Of a stretch of DNA of 6,324 nucleotides, positions 6,063 to 6,324 are shown piece by piece; the first letter of the stretch is position 1, and every line of letters begins with the position of its first letter. Below the pieces are notes generated by a model. That model made no database searches. It was not told the DNA's origin and saw only the letters and a list, made by a program, of their open reading frames with translations. Position numbers and translations under genes: made by a program. Source of the DNA: Candidatus Bathyarchaeota archaeon (GTDB lineage: Archaea > Thermoproteota > Bathyarchaeia > 40CM-2-53-6 > RBG-13-38-9). The stretch spans positions 1-6,324 of the forward strand of contig JAPKYM010000315.1 of the NCBI GenBank assembly GCA_026394315.1, in the 5' to 3' direction.

Positions 6063-6324
6063 ATGAGGAGAACTTTGACGGTTCTCATCAAGGGAGCAGG
6101 CGATGTAGCTACTGGCGTCGCTCATACCCTTGCCAAAGACGGATTCAAAGTCGTCATGACGGAGATTCCACAACCTATAACAGAAAGAAGAGCGGTAGCA
6201 TTCTCCGAAGCCGTCTACGAAAAAGAGTGGACTGTCGAAGGTTTGAGCGCAAAACTGACGGAGTCCGCCGATGTCGAGACCACAATCGCATCGGGGAAAA
6301 TTCCAGTCGTTGTTGATCCGAAAG
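6063..6324 (+). CDS. yqeB: YqeB (EF2563) family molybdenum hydroxylase maturation protein, 3'-truncated
   Basis: The frame is open from ATG 6063 to the window edge, giving 87 codons plus one base; a full family member is about 260-270 residues. The visible protein starts with a Rossmann-type strand and glycine loop, VLIKGAGDVATGVAHTL (residues 7-23). It continues with GFKVVMTEIPQPITERRAVAFSEAVY (27-52), TVEGLSAKL (57-65) and IPVVVDP (80-86). These segments agree closely with the family consensus as I remember it: IKGAGD-ATG, a TEI-QP-RR-V-FSEAVY block, and VEG. YqeB is known by genome association as part of selenium-dependent molybdenum hydroxylase systems, with YqeC and SelD, and its biochemical step is not established. 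It sits 7 bp after the MoeA-like gene with a Shine-Dalgarno site in between, so co-transcription is likely. Whether the system uses selenium in this organism cannot be seen here. Confidence 0.88.
   Translation, partial: MRRTLTVLIKGAGDVATGVAHTLAKDGFKVVMTEIPQPITERRAVAFSEAVYEKEWTVEGLSAKLTESADVETTIASGKIPVVVDPK

Overview
The window looks archaeal. The reasons are two single-domain KaiC/RAD55-type RecA-fold ATPases, BRE/TATA-like promoter elements with A-rich boxes, GTG and possibly TTG start codons, and a large membrane glycosyltransferase-like protein whose ectodomain is rich in N-glycosylation sequons. Gene content resembles uncultivated Thermoproteota (Bathyarchaeia- or Nitrososphaeria-like lineages), but that placement is inference. 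Base composition is moderate and looks even throughout. I saw no tRNA, rRNA, CRISPR array, insertion sequence or integrase.

Left part (1-1403): two KaiC-like ATPase genes converge tail to tail with 12 bp between their stop codons. The left one lacks its 5' end; its Walker A motif is the first thing in the window. The right one (minus strand) is complete and canonical. A 270-bp divergent intergenic region (1404-1673) separates it from the next gene and holds plausible promoters for both directions.

Middle (1674-4721): one very large gene encodes a roughly 1,000-residue protein. It has an N-terminal signal or anchor segment, a LamG/concanavalin-like domain, an Ig-like domain, a first multi-spanning membrane block of unknown function, a basic cytoplasmic linker, and a C-terminal membrane block with GT-C glycosyltransferase features. 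It may work on cell-surface glycans.

Right part (4722-6324): a 302-bp non-coding stretch with three spaced palindromes built on CTGGC leads into a two-gene operon. The first gene is a MoeA-like molybdopterin-binding protein with a C-terminal four-cysteine cluster. The second, cut by the window end, is a YqeB (EF2563) family protein, a marker of selenium-dependent molybdenum hydroxylase maturation. Together they suggest that this archaeon matures a molybdenum hydroxylase, perhaps one with labile selenium, and that the rest of the locus lies downstream of the window.
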